A DNA stretch of 64,000 bases, taken from positions 273,939-337,938 of the forward strand of contig NZ_JAMYDU010000005.1 of assembly GCF_024138395.1 (NCBI RefSeq). The letters are read 5' to 3'. The notes below the pieces were generated by a model. It was not told where the DNA came from. It worked only from the letters and a program-made list of their open reading frames with translations, and did no database searches. This document shows, one piece after another, positions 8,345 to 18,753 of the stretch. A program made the translations under genes and the position numbers. Origin of the DNA: Pseudomonas mandelii. GTDB taxonomy: Bacteria > Pseudomonadota > Gammaproteobacteria > Pseudomonadales > Pseudomonadaceae. Each line of letters starts with the position of its first letter. Position 1 is the first letter of the stretch.

Positions 8345-9685
8345 ATGCGCAAGATCAACGTACATGAGGTTATCGACAACGCTCGATTCAACCGCTTTCA
8401 CTGGATGGTGCTGTTCTGGTGCGCCCTGATCATCATCTTCGACGGATACGATTTGGTGATCTACGGCGTGGTGTTGCCGATGCTGATGAAAGAGTGGGGC
8501 CTCAGTCCCCTGCAAGCCGGCGCACTGGGCAGTTATGCCTTGTTCGGGATGATGTTCGGCGCGCTGTTTTTCGGCCCGCTGTCGGACAAGATCGGCCGCA
8601 AAAAAGCCATCACGATCTGCGTGATGCTGTTCAGCGGTTTTACCGTGCTCAATGGTTTTGCCCGTAACCCCACCGAGTTTGGCCTCTGCCGGTTCATTGC
8701 CGGGCTGGGCATTGGCGGGGTGATGCCCAACGTCGTGGCGCTGATGAACGAATACGCGCCGAAGAAAATCCGCAGCACGCTGGTGGCGATCATGTTCAGC
8801 GGCTACTCGGTGGGCGGCATGCTCTCGGCGGGGCTCGGCATCGTGTTGATCCCGAGTTTCGGCTGGCAATCGGTGTTTTACGTGGCGGCGCTGCCGTTGC
8901 TGTTGTTGCCGCTGATCATGTACTTCCTGCCCGAATCGGTGGGTTTCATGCTGCGTCAGGGGCGCAATGAAGAAGCGCGCAACATCCTGGAACGGGTTGA
9001 CCCGGCTTACGTCGCTCACGCCGACGATCAATTGCACATGAGCGAAGTGAAGGGTACCGGCACCCCGGTGTTGCAGCTGTTTCGCGAGGGTCGCGCGCTG
9101 CGCACGCTGATGCTGTGGCTGGCGTTCTTCTGCTGCTTGCTGATGGTTTACGCCTTGAGTTCCTGGCTGCCGAAACTGATGGCCAACGCCGGTTACAGCC
9201 TGGGTTCGAGTCTGTCGTTCCTGCTGGTGCTTAACTTCGGCGCCATTTTCGGCGCGGTCGGTGGCGGCGTGCTGGGTGACAAGCTCAACCTGCCGCGCGT
9301 GTTGTCGGTGTTCTTCGTCGTAGCTGCGGTATCGATCAGTTTGCTGGGCTTCAACAGCCCGATGCCGGTGTTGTACTTGCTGATTGCGCTAGCCGGTGCC
9401 ACCACCATCGGTTCGCAGATTCTGTTGTACGCTTGCGCCGCGCAGTTCTACTCCATGACCATTCGCTCCACCGGTTTGGGCTGGGCGTCGGGCATCGGCC
9501 GCAACGGCGCGATTGTCGGTCCGCTGTTGGGCGGTGCCTTGCTGGGGATCAGCCTGCCGCTGCAACTGAACTTCATGGCGTTTGCCTTGCCGGGTGCGGT
9601 GGCCGCTCTCGCCATGACGGTGTTCGCCATCAGCAGCCGGCGTAGCGCTGGTGTCAGCCGAGCGCTGTCACCGACGGGTGCTTGA
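8345..9685 (+). CDS. benK: Benzoate/aromatic acid:H+ symporter, MFS (AAHS family)
   Basis: The protein is 446 aa with 12 predicted membrane segments. The family signature FDGYD lies in the first helix (32-36), and the loop 2-3 MFS motif GPLSDKIGRKKA is at 77-88. AAHS members (BenK, PcaK) import benzoate or 4-hydroxybenzoate with protons. The name BenK rests on the gene order benK-benE-benF and the BenR-type operator upstream. benE starts 3 bases after its stop, so the genes form an operon. No benzoate dioxygenase genes lie beside it. Confidence 0.88.
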   Translation: MRKINVHEVIDNARFNRFHWMVLFWCALIIIFDGYDLVIYGVVLPMLMKEWGLSPLQAGALGSYALFGMMFGALFFGPLSDKIGRKKAITICVMLFSGFTVLNGFARNPTEFGLCRFIAGLGIGGVMPNVVALMNEYAPKKIRSTLVAIMFSGYSVGGMLSAGLGIVLIPSFGWQSVFYVAALPLLLLPLIMYFLPESVGFMLRQGRNEEARNILERVDPAYVAHADDQLHMSEVKGTGTPVLQLFREGRALRTLMLWLAFFCCLLMVYALSSWLPKLMANAGYSLGSSLSFLLVLNFGAIFGAVGGGVLGDKLNLPRVLSVFFVVAAVSISLLGFNSPMPVLYLLIALAGATTIGSQILLYACAAQFYSMTIRSTGLGWASGIGRNGAIVGPLLGGALLGISLPLQLNFMAFALPGAVAALAMTVFAISSRRSAGVSRALSPTGA

Positions 9686-9688
9686 GTC

Positions 9689-10909
9689 ATGAAAGCGCTA
9701 TTCCAGGACTTTTCCCTGTCAGCGGCTGTCGCCGGATTTATCGCCACAGTGATTTCCTACGCTGGTCCCTTGGTGATCATCTTTCAGGCGGCCGAGGCGG
9801 CGCAGCTCTCGCGGGAAGTGTTGTCGTCCTGGGTCTGGGCGATTTCCATCGGCAGCGCCGTGCTCGGCATCGGTTTGAGCCTGCGTTACCGCGTCCCGGT
9901 GATCATCGCGTGGTCGGCGCCGGGTTCGGCGTTGCTGGTGGCGTTGTTGCCGGGAATCTCCATGCCGGAGGCGGTGGGCGCCTATCTGGTCAGCAGCCTG
10001 ATTATCTTCCTGGTCGGCGTGTCGGGGGCTTTTGACCGGATCATCGGCAAACTGCCCGCGGCGATTGCGGCGGCGATGCTGGCGGGGATTTTGTTCAGCT
10101 TCGGCACCGGATTGTTCGTCTCGCTGCAAGGCAAGCCGCTGCTGGTGCTGGCGATGTTTGCCACGTACCTGATCTGCAAACGGGTGATGCCGCGCTATGC
10201 GGTGTTGATGGTGCTGCTGGTGGGTTGTTCCATCGCATTTCTCGCCGGTGATTTGCACCGCGAAGCGCTGGTAATCGGTTTGGCCACACCGGTGTGGATC
10301 ACCCCCGCGTTCAGCCTGAGCGCGATCCTGAATGTCGCCTTGCCGCTGATGATGGTGGCATTGACCGGCCAGTTTGTTCCTGGCATGGCGGTGCTGCGTG
10401 CCAGCGGTTACTCAACGCCCGCCGGCCCGATCATCGCCAGCAGTGCGTTGGGCACTGCGCTATTGGCACCGTTCGGTTGTCACGGGCTGAATCTGGCGGC
10501 GATTACCGCGGCCATTTGTACCGGTCGCGAGGCCCATGAAAATCCGCGCAAGCGCTATGTGGCCGGGGTCGTGGGCGGGCTGTGTTACCTGGTGCTGGGG
10601 ATTTTCGGCGCCACGCTGGTTTCGTTGTTTTCGGCGTTCCCCAAGGAACTGATCGCAGCCCTGGCCGGGCTGGCGCTATTCGCGGCGATAGCCGGGGCGT
10701 TGGCCGGCGCAATGGCGGTGCCGAGTGATCGCGAAGCCGCGCTAGTGACCTTTCTCACCACCGCCTCGGGCATGTCGCTGTTTGGTTTGTCCGCCGCTTT
10801 CTGGGGACTGATTTTCGGCATGGTCACCCATTTGCTGCTAAGCGCCCGCCGTCCCGTCCCCCGCAGCGAAACCGCTGCGACTGAAGCACTTCAACCTGTC
10901 GATCAATAA
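9689..10909 (+). CDS. benE: Benzoate/H+ symporter BenE family
   Basis: The protein is 406 aa and very hydrophobic, with about 12 membrane segments and many Gly/Ala-rich helices. The family segment [20 protein letters not shown] is present near residue 253-272. BenE proteins carry benzoate across the inner membrane. It follows benK by 3 bases and precedes the OprD-type porin by 17 bases, matching the order known in pseudomonads. Confidence 0.9.
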   Translation: MKALFQDFSLSAAVAGFIATVISYAGPLVIIFQAAEAAQLSREVLSSWVWAISIGSAVLGIGLSLRYRVPVIIAWSAPGSALLVALLPGISMPEAVGAYLVSSLIIFLVGVSGAFDRIIGKLPAAIAAAMLAGILFSFGTGLFVSLQGKPLLVLAMFATYLICKRVMPRYAVLMVLLVGCSIAFLAGDLHREALVIGLATPVWITPAFSLSAILNVALPLMMVALTGQFVPGMAVLRASGYSTPAGPIIASSALGTALLAPFGCHGLNLAAITAAICTGREAHENPRKRYVAGVVGGLCYLVLGIFGATLVSLFSAFPKELIAALAGLALFAAIAGALAGAMAVPSDREAALVTFLTTASGMSLFGLSAAFWGLIFGMVTHLLLSARRPVPRSETAATEALQPVDQ

Positions 10910-10919
10910 AAATAAGAGA
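10904..10919 (+). promoter_or_regulatory. Hfq/Crc A-rich motif at benF ribosome site
   Basis: CAATAAAAATAAGAGA overlaps the benE stop and the AAGAGA ribosome site of benF (ATG 10927). It is a good AAnAAnAA-type Hfq/Crc target. Confidence 0.6.
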
Positions 10920-10926
10920 AAAAACG

Positions 10927-12195
10927 ATGAAACAGATTCTTCCAGCAACCGGTTCAGTGTTGTCCCTGGCGTTCGCCTCGGGTTTTTCCAGTGGCGTGAT
11001 GGCCGCCGAGGGCGGCTTCATCGAAGACACCACGGCCACATTGCAGGCGCGTAACTACTACTTCAGCCGGGACTTCTCGGACATCGTCGGGGCCAATCAA
11101 CAATCGAAGGCCGAAGAGTGGGCACAAGGCTTTATCCTCAACGTCAAATCCGGTTATACCCAGGGCCCGGTTGGGTTTGGTGTGGATGTTATCGGCCTGC
11201 TGGGCCTCAAGCTCGACAGCAGCCCGGACCGGGTCAACACCGGTTTGCTGCCGGTGCACGGTGACGGACGTGCGGCGGATGATTACAGCCGTCTGGAAGG
11301 CGCGTTGAAGATGCGCTACTCCAAGACCGAGTTGAAAGTGGGTGAGTTGCAACCCAACCTGCCGGTGCTGGCCTTCAGCGATATCCGTCTGTTGCCGCCC
11401 AGCTATCAGGGCGCGAGCATCAGTTCCAATGAGATCAATGGCCTGACCTTGCAAGGCGGCCACTTGAATTCGACCAGCCTGCGCAACGAGGCCGGCGATG
11501 AAAAGATGCAAGCCATGCTCGGTCATGTACCGCAGCGTCAGGTCAGCAGCGATAGTTTCAACTTTGCCGGCGCCGATTACGCCTTCAATGACAAACGCAG
11601 TTCGGTCAGTGCCTGGTTCGGGCAACTGGAAGATATCTACAATCAGCGCTTCCTCGGCCTCAAGCACAGCCAGCCGATGGGCGACTGGACCCTGGGCGCC
11701 AACCTTGGCTATTACGATTCGCGCGAAGACGGCAAAAAGTTGCTGGGCAATATCGACAACCAGGCGTTTTTCTCCTTGTTGTCGGCCAAGCGCGGCGGCC
11801 ACACGTTTTATGTCGGCTATCAGGGCATGTTCGGCGACAGCGCCTTCCCGCGCGTGTTTGCCAACATCTCACCCCTGGGCAACGAGGTGCCGACTTACGA
11901 GTTCGCCTACACCGATGAGCGTTCCTGGCAGGTACGCTACGACTACGATTTCGCGGCTCTGGGCGTGCCGGGGCTGACCAGTACCGTGCGTTACATCACC
12001 GGCAATAACGTCGATACCGGCAAGGGCTTTGAAGGCAAGGACCGCGAGCGCGATCTGGATATCGGCTATGTGCTGCAGAGCGGTAGCCTCAAAGGCCTCG
12101 GCATCCGCGTGCGCAACGTCATGGCGCGCTCCAACTACCGCAGTGATATCGACGAAAACCGCCTGATCCTCAGTTACACGTGGAAGCTGTTATGA
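10927..12195 (+). CDS. benF: OprD family outer-membrane porin (BenF type)
   Basis: The protein is 422 aa. A signal peptide (1 to about 26, ending VMA-AE) is followed by the OprD-typical [20 protein letters not shown] opening. The body has alternating beta-strand pattern and ends SYTWKLL, with aromatic residues suited to outer-membrane assembly. Members of this branch form 18-strand channels for aromatic acids. Its place after benK and benE makes it the outer-membrane step for benzoate-like substrates. The ATGA at its end overlaps a possible 39-codon frame. Confidence 0.9.
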   Translation: MKQILPATGSVLSLAFASGFSSGVMAAEGGFIEDTTATLQARNYYFSRDFSDIVGANQQSKAEEWAQGFILNVKSGYTQGPVGFGVDVIGLLGLKLDSSPDRVNTGLLPVHGDGRAADDYSRLEGALKMRYSKTELKVGELQPNLPVLAFSDIRLLPPSYQGASISSNEINGLTLQGGHLNSTSLRNEAGDEKMQAMLGHVPQRQVSSDSFNFAGADYAFNDKRSSVSAWFGQLEDIYNQRFLGLKHSQPMGDWTLGANLGYYDSREDGKKLLGNIDNQAFFSLLSAKRGGHTFYVGYQGMFGDSAFPRVFANISPLGNEVPTYEFAYTDERSWQVRYDYDFAALGVPGLTSTVRYITGNNVDTGKGFEGKDRERDLDIGYVLQSGSLKGLGIRVRNVMARSNYRSDIDENRLILSYTWKLL

Positions 12196-12311
12196 ACCTC
12201 GTTTTCTCGATGCCCAGGTCCGGACCTGGGTGGCCTTTCTCAAGGCCCGAACTGCCCAAACTGTTCGCCGAACATGACGCGGTGATGAACGATCCGCGGC
12301 ATTGGGCCTGA
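12192..12311 (+). CDS. Possible 39-aa ORF or gene remnant after benF
   Basis: The ATG overlaps the benF stop (ATGA), and the frame runs 39 codons ending [15 protein letters not shown]. The end looks like the tail of a larger protein, but no family was recognised. The segment also contains an 18-bp perfect palindrome (12213-12230) and a second small hairpin, so it may be an RNA structure between convergent genes rather than coding. Confidence 0.3.
   Translation: MNLVFSMPRSGPGWPFSRPELPKLFAEHDAVMNDPRHWA
12213..12230. terminator. Palindrome between benF and dctM
   Basis: CCCAGGTCCGGACCTGGG is a perfect 18-bp palindrome between convergent genes. It lacks a T-run, so factor-independent termination is doubtful. 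Confidence 0.4.
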
Positions 12312-12319
12312 CGTCCCGG

Positions 12320-13603
12320 TTACCTCATCCCCAGCGAGTTCGGCAGAACCAGAGAAATCCACGGTACATAGGTAATCAATATCAGGAACAGGAGCAGGAT
12401 AATCAGCCAAGGCATTGCTGCACGGATGGTGGCGGTCAGTGACATGCCGGTCACCGCCGAGGTAACGAACAGGTTCAGGCCTACGGGCGGCGTAATCAGA
12501 CCAATCTCCAGGTTCACCACCATGATGATCCCCAGGTGAATCGGGTCGATTCCCAACTTCATGGCGATCGGGAACATGATCGGCGCCAGGATCAGGATGA
12601 TTGCCGAGGGTTCCATGAACGCCCCAGCCACCAACAACACTATGTTCACCACGAGCAGGAATGTCACCGGTGTCAGGCCCGCGCCGATGACCCAAGCGGT
12701 GATTTGTTGGGGTAATTGCTCGGTGGTCAGTACATGAGCGAAGAGCATGGCATTGGCGATGATGAACATCAGCATGATGCTCAGCTTGGCGGACTCGAGC
12801 AGTACCTTCGGTATCTCGCGAAACGACATGTCCTTGTAGACGAACAGCGCAATAAATGCCGCGTAGACCGCCGCCACTGCTGCCGCCTCGGTCGGGGTGA
12901 ACATCCCGGTGTAGATGCCGCCCAGGATGATGAACATGAGCAGCAAGCCCCAAACGGCCTTGCGTGCCGCACTCAACCATTCACGAACAGTCGCCCGCGG
13001 CATGGCGGGCAGGTTTTTCCTGACGGCGACGACGTAGATGGCCACCATCAATGCCGTACCCAGCAACAGACCGGGCACCACGCCGGCCATGAACAGCTTG
13101 CCGACCGAGGTTTCCGTCGCCGCCGCATACACCACCATCACGATGGAAGGCGGAATAAGAATCCCCAGCGTGCCGGCGTTGCACACAATCCCGGCACCGA
13201 ATGCCTGTGGATAACCGGAGCGGACCATCCCCGCGATGGCGATGGAACCCACGGCGGCTACCGTTGCGGGACTTGAGCCGGACAACGCGGCAAACAACAT
13301 GCACGCCAGCACCGCCGCGATGGCCAGGCCGCCGCGAATATGCCCAACGCAAGCGTTGGCAAAGTCGATCAAGCGCCGCGCCACACCGCCCGTGGTCATG
13401 AATGCGCCGGCCAGCAAAAAGAATGGGATGGCCAGCAACGTGTAGTGCTCGGAGGTCTCGAACAGCTTGATGGCCAGTGAGCGCACGGAGTCAGGGCTAA
13501 AAAAGATGATCGTCAGCGAACCGGCCAAGCCAAGGGAAATGGCGATCGGTACGCCGATAAACATCAGCGCGAACAGAGCAACAAAGAGGAAAAGAATAGT
13601 CAT
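12320..13603 (-). CDS. dctM: TRAP transporter large permease DctM
   Basis: The protein is 427 aa with about 12 membrane segments, the standard DctM size and pattern (start MTILFLFVALFALMFIGVPI, internal GSSPATVAAVGSIAIAGM). It forms the transport channel of a TRAP system for dicarboxylate-type substrates together with DctQ and DctP. Its ATG overlaps the dctQ stop by 4 bases, so the two are translationally coupled. It converges on benF. Confidence 0.92.
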   Translation of the reverse strand: MTILFLFVALFALMFIGVPIAISLGLAGSLTIIFFSPDSVRSLAIKLFETSEHYTLLAIPFFLLAGAFMTTGGVARRLIDFANACVGHIRGGLAIAAVLACMLFAALSGSSPATVAAVGSIAIAGMVRSGYPQAFGAGIVCNAGTLGILIPPSIVMVVYAAATETSVGKLFMAGVVPGLLLGTALMVAIYVVAVRKNLPAMPRATVREWLSAARKAVWGLLLMFIILGGIYTGMFTPTEAAAVAAVYAAFIALFVYKDMSFREIPKVLLESAKLSIMLMFIIANAMLFAHVLTTEQLPQQITAWVIGAGLTPVTFLLVVNIVLLVAGAFMEPSAIILILAPIMFPIAMKLGIDPIHLGIIMVVNLEIGLITPPVGLNLFVTSAVTGMSLTATIRAAMPWLIILLLFLILITYVPWISLVLPNSLGMR

Positions 13604-14232
13604 TTCTTGTCATCCTCATGCTCGGTCAGTTTCAGCACCTCCGCGGCTTCGTCGACCAGGCCCAGGCCCGTTTGACGATTTTGCACAATGCGCACCAGGA
13701 TCTCGGCAAAGCGGATGAACACCAAGGCAAAACCCACCGGCACAATCAGCCCGATGTGCCATTGCATGATGCCGTAATGACCGAGGTCCTCGGCACCGAT
13801 GCCAGCGATGAACAGCGTCTGAATCCATTCGAAACTGGCGACGCTGAGCAGGCCCGCATAGGCCAGGCTGCAGAGGCAGGCAATGATGCCAATGATTCGC
13901 TGAGCCGGTTTGCTGGCCAGTTTCACCAAGGCATCGACACCGATGTGTCCGGCCGTGCGCACGCCATAGGACAAGCCGAAAAAGATCAACCAGGCGAACA
14001 AGGCTTTGGTCAGCGATATGCTCCACGTCATAGCCTGGGCCATCCCCATGACGCTATCGCCAATAGCTAATAACGGTTCACCGGCGCTTGGCCAATAGTC
14101 GGCGAAGCTGTAGAAAACGCTATAGAGGTTATTGAGGATGACGTAAACGAACGTTACCAGCGTCATTGCCGCCAGCAGGAAGACGATAAAACCTTCTTCG
14201 AAATGATCCCAGATGCGCCGTAAGGCATTCAT
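13600..14232 (-). CDS. dctQ: TRAP transporter small permease DctQ
   Basis: The protein is 210 aa with four hydrophobic segments. FGLSYGVRTAGHIGVDALV is the typical DctQ helix-2/3 stretch. The start is taken as MNALRRIWDHFEEGF at 14232 because GGGAG lies 9 bases before it; the ATG at 14241 directly abuts that site. It couples DctM to the binding protein in the inner membrane. The C terminus is longer and more charged (ending EHEDDKK) than minimal DctQ. Confidence 0.88.
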   Translation of the reverse strand: MNALRRIWDHFEEGFIVFLLAAMTLVTFVYVILNNLYSVFYSFADYWPSAGEPLLAIGDSVMGMAQAMTWSISLTKALFAWLIFFGLSYGVRTAGHIGVDALVKLASKPAQRIIGIIACLCSLAYAGLLSVASFEWIQTLFIAGIGAEDLGHYGIMQWHIGLIVPVGFALVFIRFAEILVRIVQNRQTGLGLVDEAAEVLKLTEHEDDKK

Positions 14233-14302
14233 GAGTGGCATCTCCCGATCGAGTGACGACTATGAAACAGGGCCACCCTTTCGGGCGACGCCCGCCGGCA
14301 GA

Positions 14303-15298
<996 letters not shown>

Positions 15299-15305
15299 TT
15301 AGAGG

Positions 15306-15318
15306 TTCCTCTTGTTTT
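15306..15318 (-). promoter_or_regulatory. Candidate Hfq/Crc motif before dctP
   Basis: On the minus strand AAAACAAGAGGAA overlaps the ribosome site of dctP (ATG 15298). It is close to AAnAAnAA with one mismatch. Confidence 0.45.
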
Positions 15319-15402
15319 AGTTCTCGTGCCGTTCATGTCTGAAACGCGTTTGCACGGTGGACAAGAGGAGTCTAGGCAATAAATCACCATTGGTCGTTGC
15401 AA

Positions 15403-16857
15403 CTAGTATTTCCAGAAAACCGGGATGAACAACACCAGAACGGTGAGGATCTCCAATCTTCCCAGCAGCATGCCAACGGTCAGCAGCCATTTGGCGGCAT
15501 CGGGCAGTGTCGAGAAGTTACCTGCCGGGCCAATGATCGAACCAACGCCAGGTCCCACGTTGCAGACGGCAGTGGCCGCGCCACTCAATGCCGTGGTCCA
15601 GTCCAGGCCAATGAGCGCCAACCCCAAGGCGATTGCCCCGATGGTGATGGTGAAAAAGAATGAAAACGTCAGAAGCGAACGGGCGATATCCTCGTCGATG
15701 GGGTGATTGTTGTATTTTTTCTGGATGACGGCTCGAGGGTGGATCAATTGTTTCAGGCTGCCCATGAGCAGGGCGCCCGCCACTTGAAAACGGAAGATTT
15801 TAAGACCGCCAGCGGTGGAGCCGGAGCAGCCACCGACAAAGGTCAGATAAAAAAACAGCAGCACGGAGAAACTGCCCCATAACGTGTAATCCCCCAGCGC
15901 CACGCCGGTCGTTGTGACCACCGATGTCACGTTGACCGCCACGATCCGAACCGCCTCCCACCAGCCATACTGGCTGTGCAAGCACAACCAGGTGCCGACC
16001 AGCAGCGAGGTAATGAGCAAAAAGCCAATGAACCCGCGTACCTGGTGATCTTTGAACAAGGCCCGTTTATTCCCGCGCAATGTGCTCACATACAGCGTAA
16101 AAGGCAGACTGCCCAGAATCATGACAACCACCGCTACCCAATGAATGGCCGGTTGCGGCCAGTGGGCCAGAGAAGCATCGGAGGTGGAAAAACCTCCCGT
16201 GGAAATCAACGACATTGCATGGTTGACGGCTTCGAACGGCGTCATCCCTGCGATCCACAGGGCCAGCGTGGAAAGAGCGGTAAGCCCGATATACAACCCC
16301 AGAATATATTTGGCGGCGACGTGGGAGCGTGGTGTGACCTTCTCCGACCAGTCGGAGGATTCGGTCTGAAACAGCCGCATCCCCCCGACCCGCAATAGCG
16401 GCAGGATGGCCACGGCCATGCCGATGAAGCCGATCCCGCCCAGCCAATGCAGCATTGAACGCCAGACCAGCAAGCCGGGAGAGGCGGTGTCCAGACCGGT
16501 CAGGATGGTCGATCCGGTGGTGGTGATGCCGGACATCGTTTCAAAAAATGCGTCGGTGTAACTGATGTGCTGGATAAAGACCATGGGCAATGCGGCGAAC
16601 ATGCAGACGACCACCCAACTGGCGGTCGTCAGCATGTACATATCGCGGGGACGCAACTCAGCGTTCTCAGGACGTCCCTTGTTAATCAGCAGCAGCCCGG
16701 ACATCACCGTGATCAGGATTGACCACAGAAAGGCCGACATTTCATCGTTGCGTTCATAGATCACCAGCGTGAGCAGCGGTATCGCCATGCTCACAGCAAG
16801 CGTGATCAAAAAGATACCCAGGATGAAACCGATAAGCCGCAGTACCGCAATGGACAT
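15403..16857 (-). CDS. trkH: Trk/Ktr-type potassium uptake permease TrkH
   Basis: The protein is 484 aa with about ten membrane segments and four pore-loop regions, including TTTGSTIL, STGGFST, VTTTGVALGDY and GGCSGSTAGG, each supplying a filter glycine. It takes up K+ with a peripheral TrkA subunit, which is not in the window. The gene is alone on its strand; upstream lies a divergent small frame and the CbiM-like gene. Confidence 0.92.
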   Translation of the reverse strand: MSIAVLRLIGFILGIFLITLAVSMAIPLLTLVIYERNDEMSAFLWSILITVMSGLLLINKGRPENAELRPRDMYMLTTASWVVVCMFAALPMVFIQHISYTDAFFETMSGITTTGSTILTGLDTASPGLLVWRSMLHWLGGIGFIGMAVAILPLLRVGGMRLFQTESSDWSEKVTPRSHVAAKYILGLYIGLTALSTLALWIAGMTPFEAVNHAMSLISTGGFSTSDASLAHWPQPAIHWVAVVVMILGSLPFTLYVSTLRGNKRALFKDHQVRGFIGFLLITSLLVGTWLCLHSQYGWWEAVRIVAVNVTSVVTTTGVALGDYTLWGSFSVLLFFYLTFVGGCSGSTAGGLKIFRFQVAGALLMGSLKQLIHPRAVIQKKYNNHPIDEDIARSLLTFSFFFTITIGAIALGLALIGLDWTTALSGAATAVCNVGPGVGSIIGPAGNFSTLPDAAKWLLTVGMLLGRLEILTVLVLFIPVFWKY

Positions 16858-17032
16858 AAATAACGCCTGCCTTGTTAGCGTCGCGCAGTATCGACGGGCT
16901 TGTCGTTTTGTCTCGTAAAGTTTGCGTAACTTTTTTCGATCCCTCGGATTCTCGATTCACCAGGGTAGACGTGCAACACGGCCACTCAGAACCGCCGGTA
17001 TAGACTGAGCACTATTACGATGGGAGAGACGC

Positions 17033-17107
17033 GTGAAATATAGAACAGCGTTGCTGCTCAGTCCTGCGCTTATGTGGGGCCAGTTGCCGAAGAAGGCACG
17101 CCCATGA
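17033..17107 (+). CDS. Possible 24-aa leader ORF coupled to CbiM-like gene
   Basis: A GTG start with a good GGGAG site 6-7 bases upstream opens a 24-codon frame (begins MKYRTALLLSPALMWG). Its stop overlaps the ATG of the next gene as ATGA. It may drive coupled translation of the permease; it resembles no known leader peptide. Confidence 0.4.
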   Translation: MKYRTALLLSPALMWGQLPKKARP

Positions 17108-17793
17108 TCGGCGCCGAACTGCTGTCACCGCAAAGCCTTACAGTAGGCTGGCTGATTTACGCGCCGGTGGTGATCTGGGCTGTCTGTCGAGCGCCTTGGG
17201 TGGAACTGTTCAGCGACAGCCGCCGTCAGCATCTATTGTTCGGCACGGTGTTCGCGCTGTTCATGCTCTGGCTGGTGCGACGGGACTTCGACACCGGCGT
17301 GTCCTATCACTTCATCGGCATGACGGCGGTAACGTTACTACTGGATTGGCCGCTGGCGATTGTCGGCGGGTTGGTTGCGCAAGCGGGATTGGTGCTGCTC
17401 GGACGGCAGGACATGGCGGCCATGGGGGTCAATGGCGCGCTGCTGATTCTGCTGCCGGTGCTGGTCACCGAGTGCTGCGCAATCCTGGTCGAACGCGCGC
17501 AGCCGCGTAATCCCTTTGTGTACATCTTCTGTTCCGGTTTTTTTGCCGCTGCGTTGTCGGCCTTGTTGTGTTTGATTCTGACGCTCACATTGCTGTGGTA
17601 CGACGAACGTTTCGCCATGCCCTATTGGCTGATAGATTTTGTCGGTTACCTGTGGCTACTGATTTTTCCGGAAGCGTTTATCAACGGCATGGTGGTCAGC
17701 GCATTGGTGGTGTTCTGCCCCGAATGGCTGGAGACGTTCAATCGCACGCGCTACCTTTCGGCGCCCTGGAAAGACGATGACCCCAAGCCTTGA
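17104..17793 (+). CDS. CbiM-like energy-coupling factor permease
   Basis: The protein is 229 aa with six or seven membrane segments. It resembles the CbiM/NikM permease family of metal ECF transporters (TVLLLDWPLAIVGGL-like core and a C-terminal EAFINGMVVSALVVF). The N-terminal MHIxDGxL metal-ligand motif of true CbiM is absent, and no cbiQ, cbiO or cbiN genes are nearby, so metal uptake is uncertain. The start at 17104 is favoured by an AGAAGG site and by coupling to the short upstream frame. Confidence 0.75.
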   Translation: MIGAELLSPQSLTVGWLIYAPVVIWAVCRAPWVELFSDSRRQHLLFGTVFALFMLWLVRRDFDTGVSYHFIGMTAVTLLLDWPLAIVGGLVAQAGLVLLGRQDMAAMGVNGALLILLPVLVTECCAILVERAQPRNPFVYIFCSGFFAAALSALLCLILTLTLLWYDERFAMPYWLIDFVGYLWLLIFPEAFINGMVVSALVVFCPEWLETFNRTRYLSAPWKDDDPKP

Positions 17794-17821
17794 TCCTTCA
17801 GCTAAGCGTTGTCGGCCCCAA

Positions 17822-17919
17822 AAGATCGCAGCCTGCGGCAGCTCCTACGGATTGGTACATGACTTCGACCTCAAGGGTGTACCCGGTCGGCGTAAGGAGC
17901 TGCCGCAGGCTGCGATCTT
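17822..17919. repeat. Inverted repeat, GATCGCAGCC/GGAGCTGC family
   Basis: Two 24-base arms starting AAGATCGCAGCCTGCGGCAG and its complement enclose a 50-base loop between convergent genes. It probably also acts as a transcription barrier. Confidence 0.9.
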
Positions 17920-17932
17920 GGCGATCCAGGGA

Positions 17933-18133
17933 TCAGTGACGCGGGTCGAAGTCGCCGCTGAACAACTCGTCCTCGGCATCGGGGGCCACCGGGATCTTGT
18001 GTTCTTCCGACGCCCAGGCGCCCAGGTCGATCAGTTTGCAACGGTCTGAACAGAATGGCCGGAACTTGTTCTCGGGGCTCCATTCGACAGGGGCGCCACA
18101 GGTTGGGCAATTGATGGTTGGGGTTTGGCTCAT
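17933..18133 (-). CDS. yacG: DNA gyrase inhibitor YacG
   Basis: This 66-aa protein has a four-cysteine zinc site, C9-x2-C12 and C28-x3-C32 ([16 protein letters not shown]), and an acidic tail. YacG binds GyrB and inhibits DNA binding by gyrase. Its ATG overlaps the coaE stop by 4 bases; the yacG-coaE-pilD linkage is common in Pseudomonas. Confidence 0.95.
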   Translation of the reverse strand: MSQTPTINCPTCGAPVEWSPENKFRPFCSDRCKLIDLGAWASEEHKIPVAPDAEDELFSGDFDPRH

Positions 18134-18753
18134 GACTGGCCTCCACGCAAAGTAAGGTAAAAGTGATGCAGACGTTCAACCTCGCTGTGCAGCCAGGCGA
18201 GGTCGCGGTCATTGACCACCACATCGTCGGCATGGCTCACGCGGTCCTGTCGGCTGGACTGGGCCTTGAGGATCGCCTGGACCTGTTGTTCGCTGGTCTG
18301 GTCGCGCTGCAGGGTGCGTTCGATCTGTAACTGTTCCGGGGCATCGATCACCAGGACCCGTTGGGTCATGGCGTACTGTCCGGACTCGATCAGCAGCGGC
18401 GAAACCAGAATCGCGTAAGACGATTGTGCCTTGGCCAGATGGTGGGTGATTTCTTCGGCGATCAGCGGATGCAGCAGTGCTTCGAGCCAGCGGCGTTCAT
18501 CCGGCACTTCGAAGATCAGCTTGCGCAGCGCCGCGCGATCCAGTTGGCCGTCGGCTTGCAGCACGCCGGGGCCAAAGTGCTCGGCGATCTTCGCCAGTGC
18601 CGGGCGACCGGGTTCGACCACCCAGCGAGCCGCATGATCGGCGTCCACCACGTGCACGCCCAGATCGATGAAGTGCTGGGCGGCCGCGCTTTTGCCGCTG
18701 CCGATGCCGCCGGTCAGACCGAGAATCCAGGGTTTTTCCACAGGGGTATTCAT
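18130..18753 (-). CDS. coaE: Dephospho-CoA kinase
   Basis: The protein is 207 aa. The P-loop [11 protein letters not shown] is at 12-22, followed by [16 protein letters not shown], the family's substrate-binding stretch, and the [10 protein letters not shown] segment. It catalyses the last step of coenzyme A synthesis. The start at 18753 overlaps the pilD stop (ATGA), so pilD-coaE-yacG are coupled; the frame to 18774 is not needed. Confidence 0.95.
   Translation of the reverse strand: MNTPVEKPWILGLTGGIGSGKSAAAQHFIDLGVHVVDADHAARWVVEPGRPALAKIAEHFGPGVLQADGQLDRAALRKLIFEVPDERRWLEALLHPLIAEEITHHLAKAQSSYAILVSPLLIESGQYAMTQRVLVIDAPEQLQIERTLQRDQTSEQQVQAILKAQSSRQDRVSHADDVVVNDRDLAWLHSEVERLHHFYLTLRGGQS

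Noticed and set aside
17104..17793. Cobalamin or metal riboswitch before the CbiM-like gene
   Set aside because: The 175-base upstream gap shows no conserved riboswitch core; only a short coupled frame is visible.
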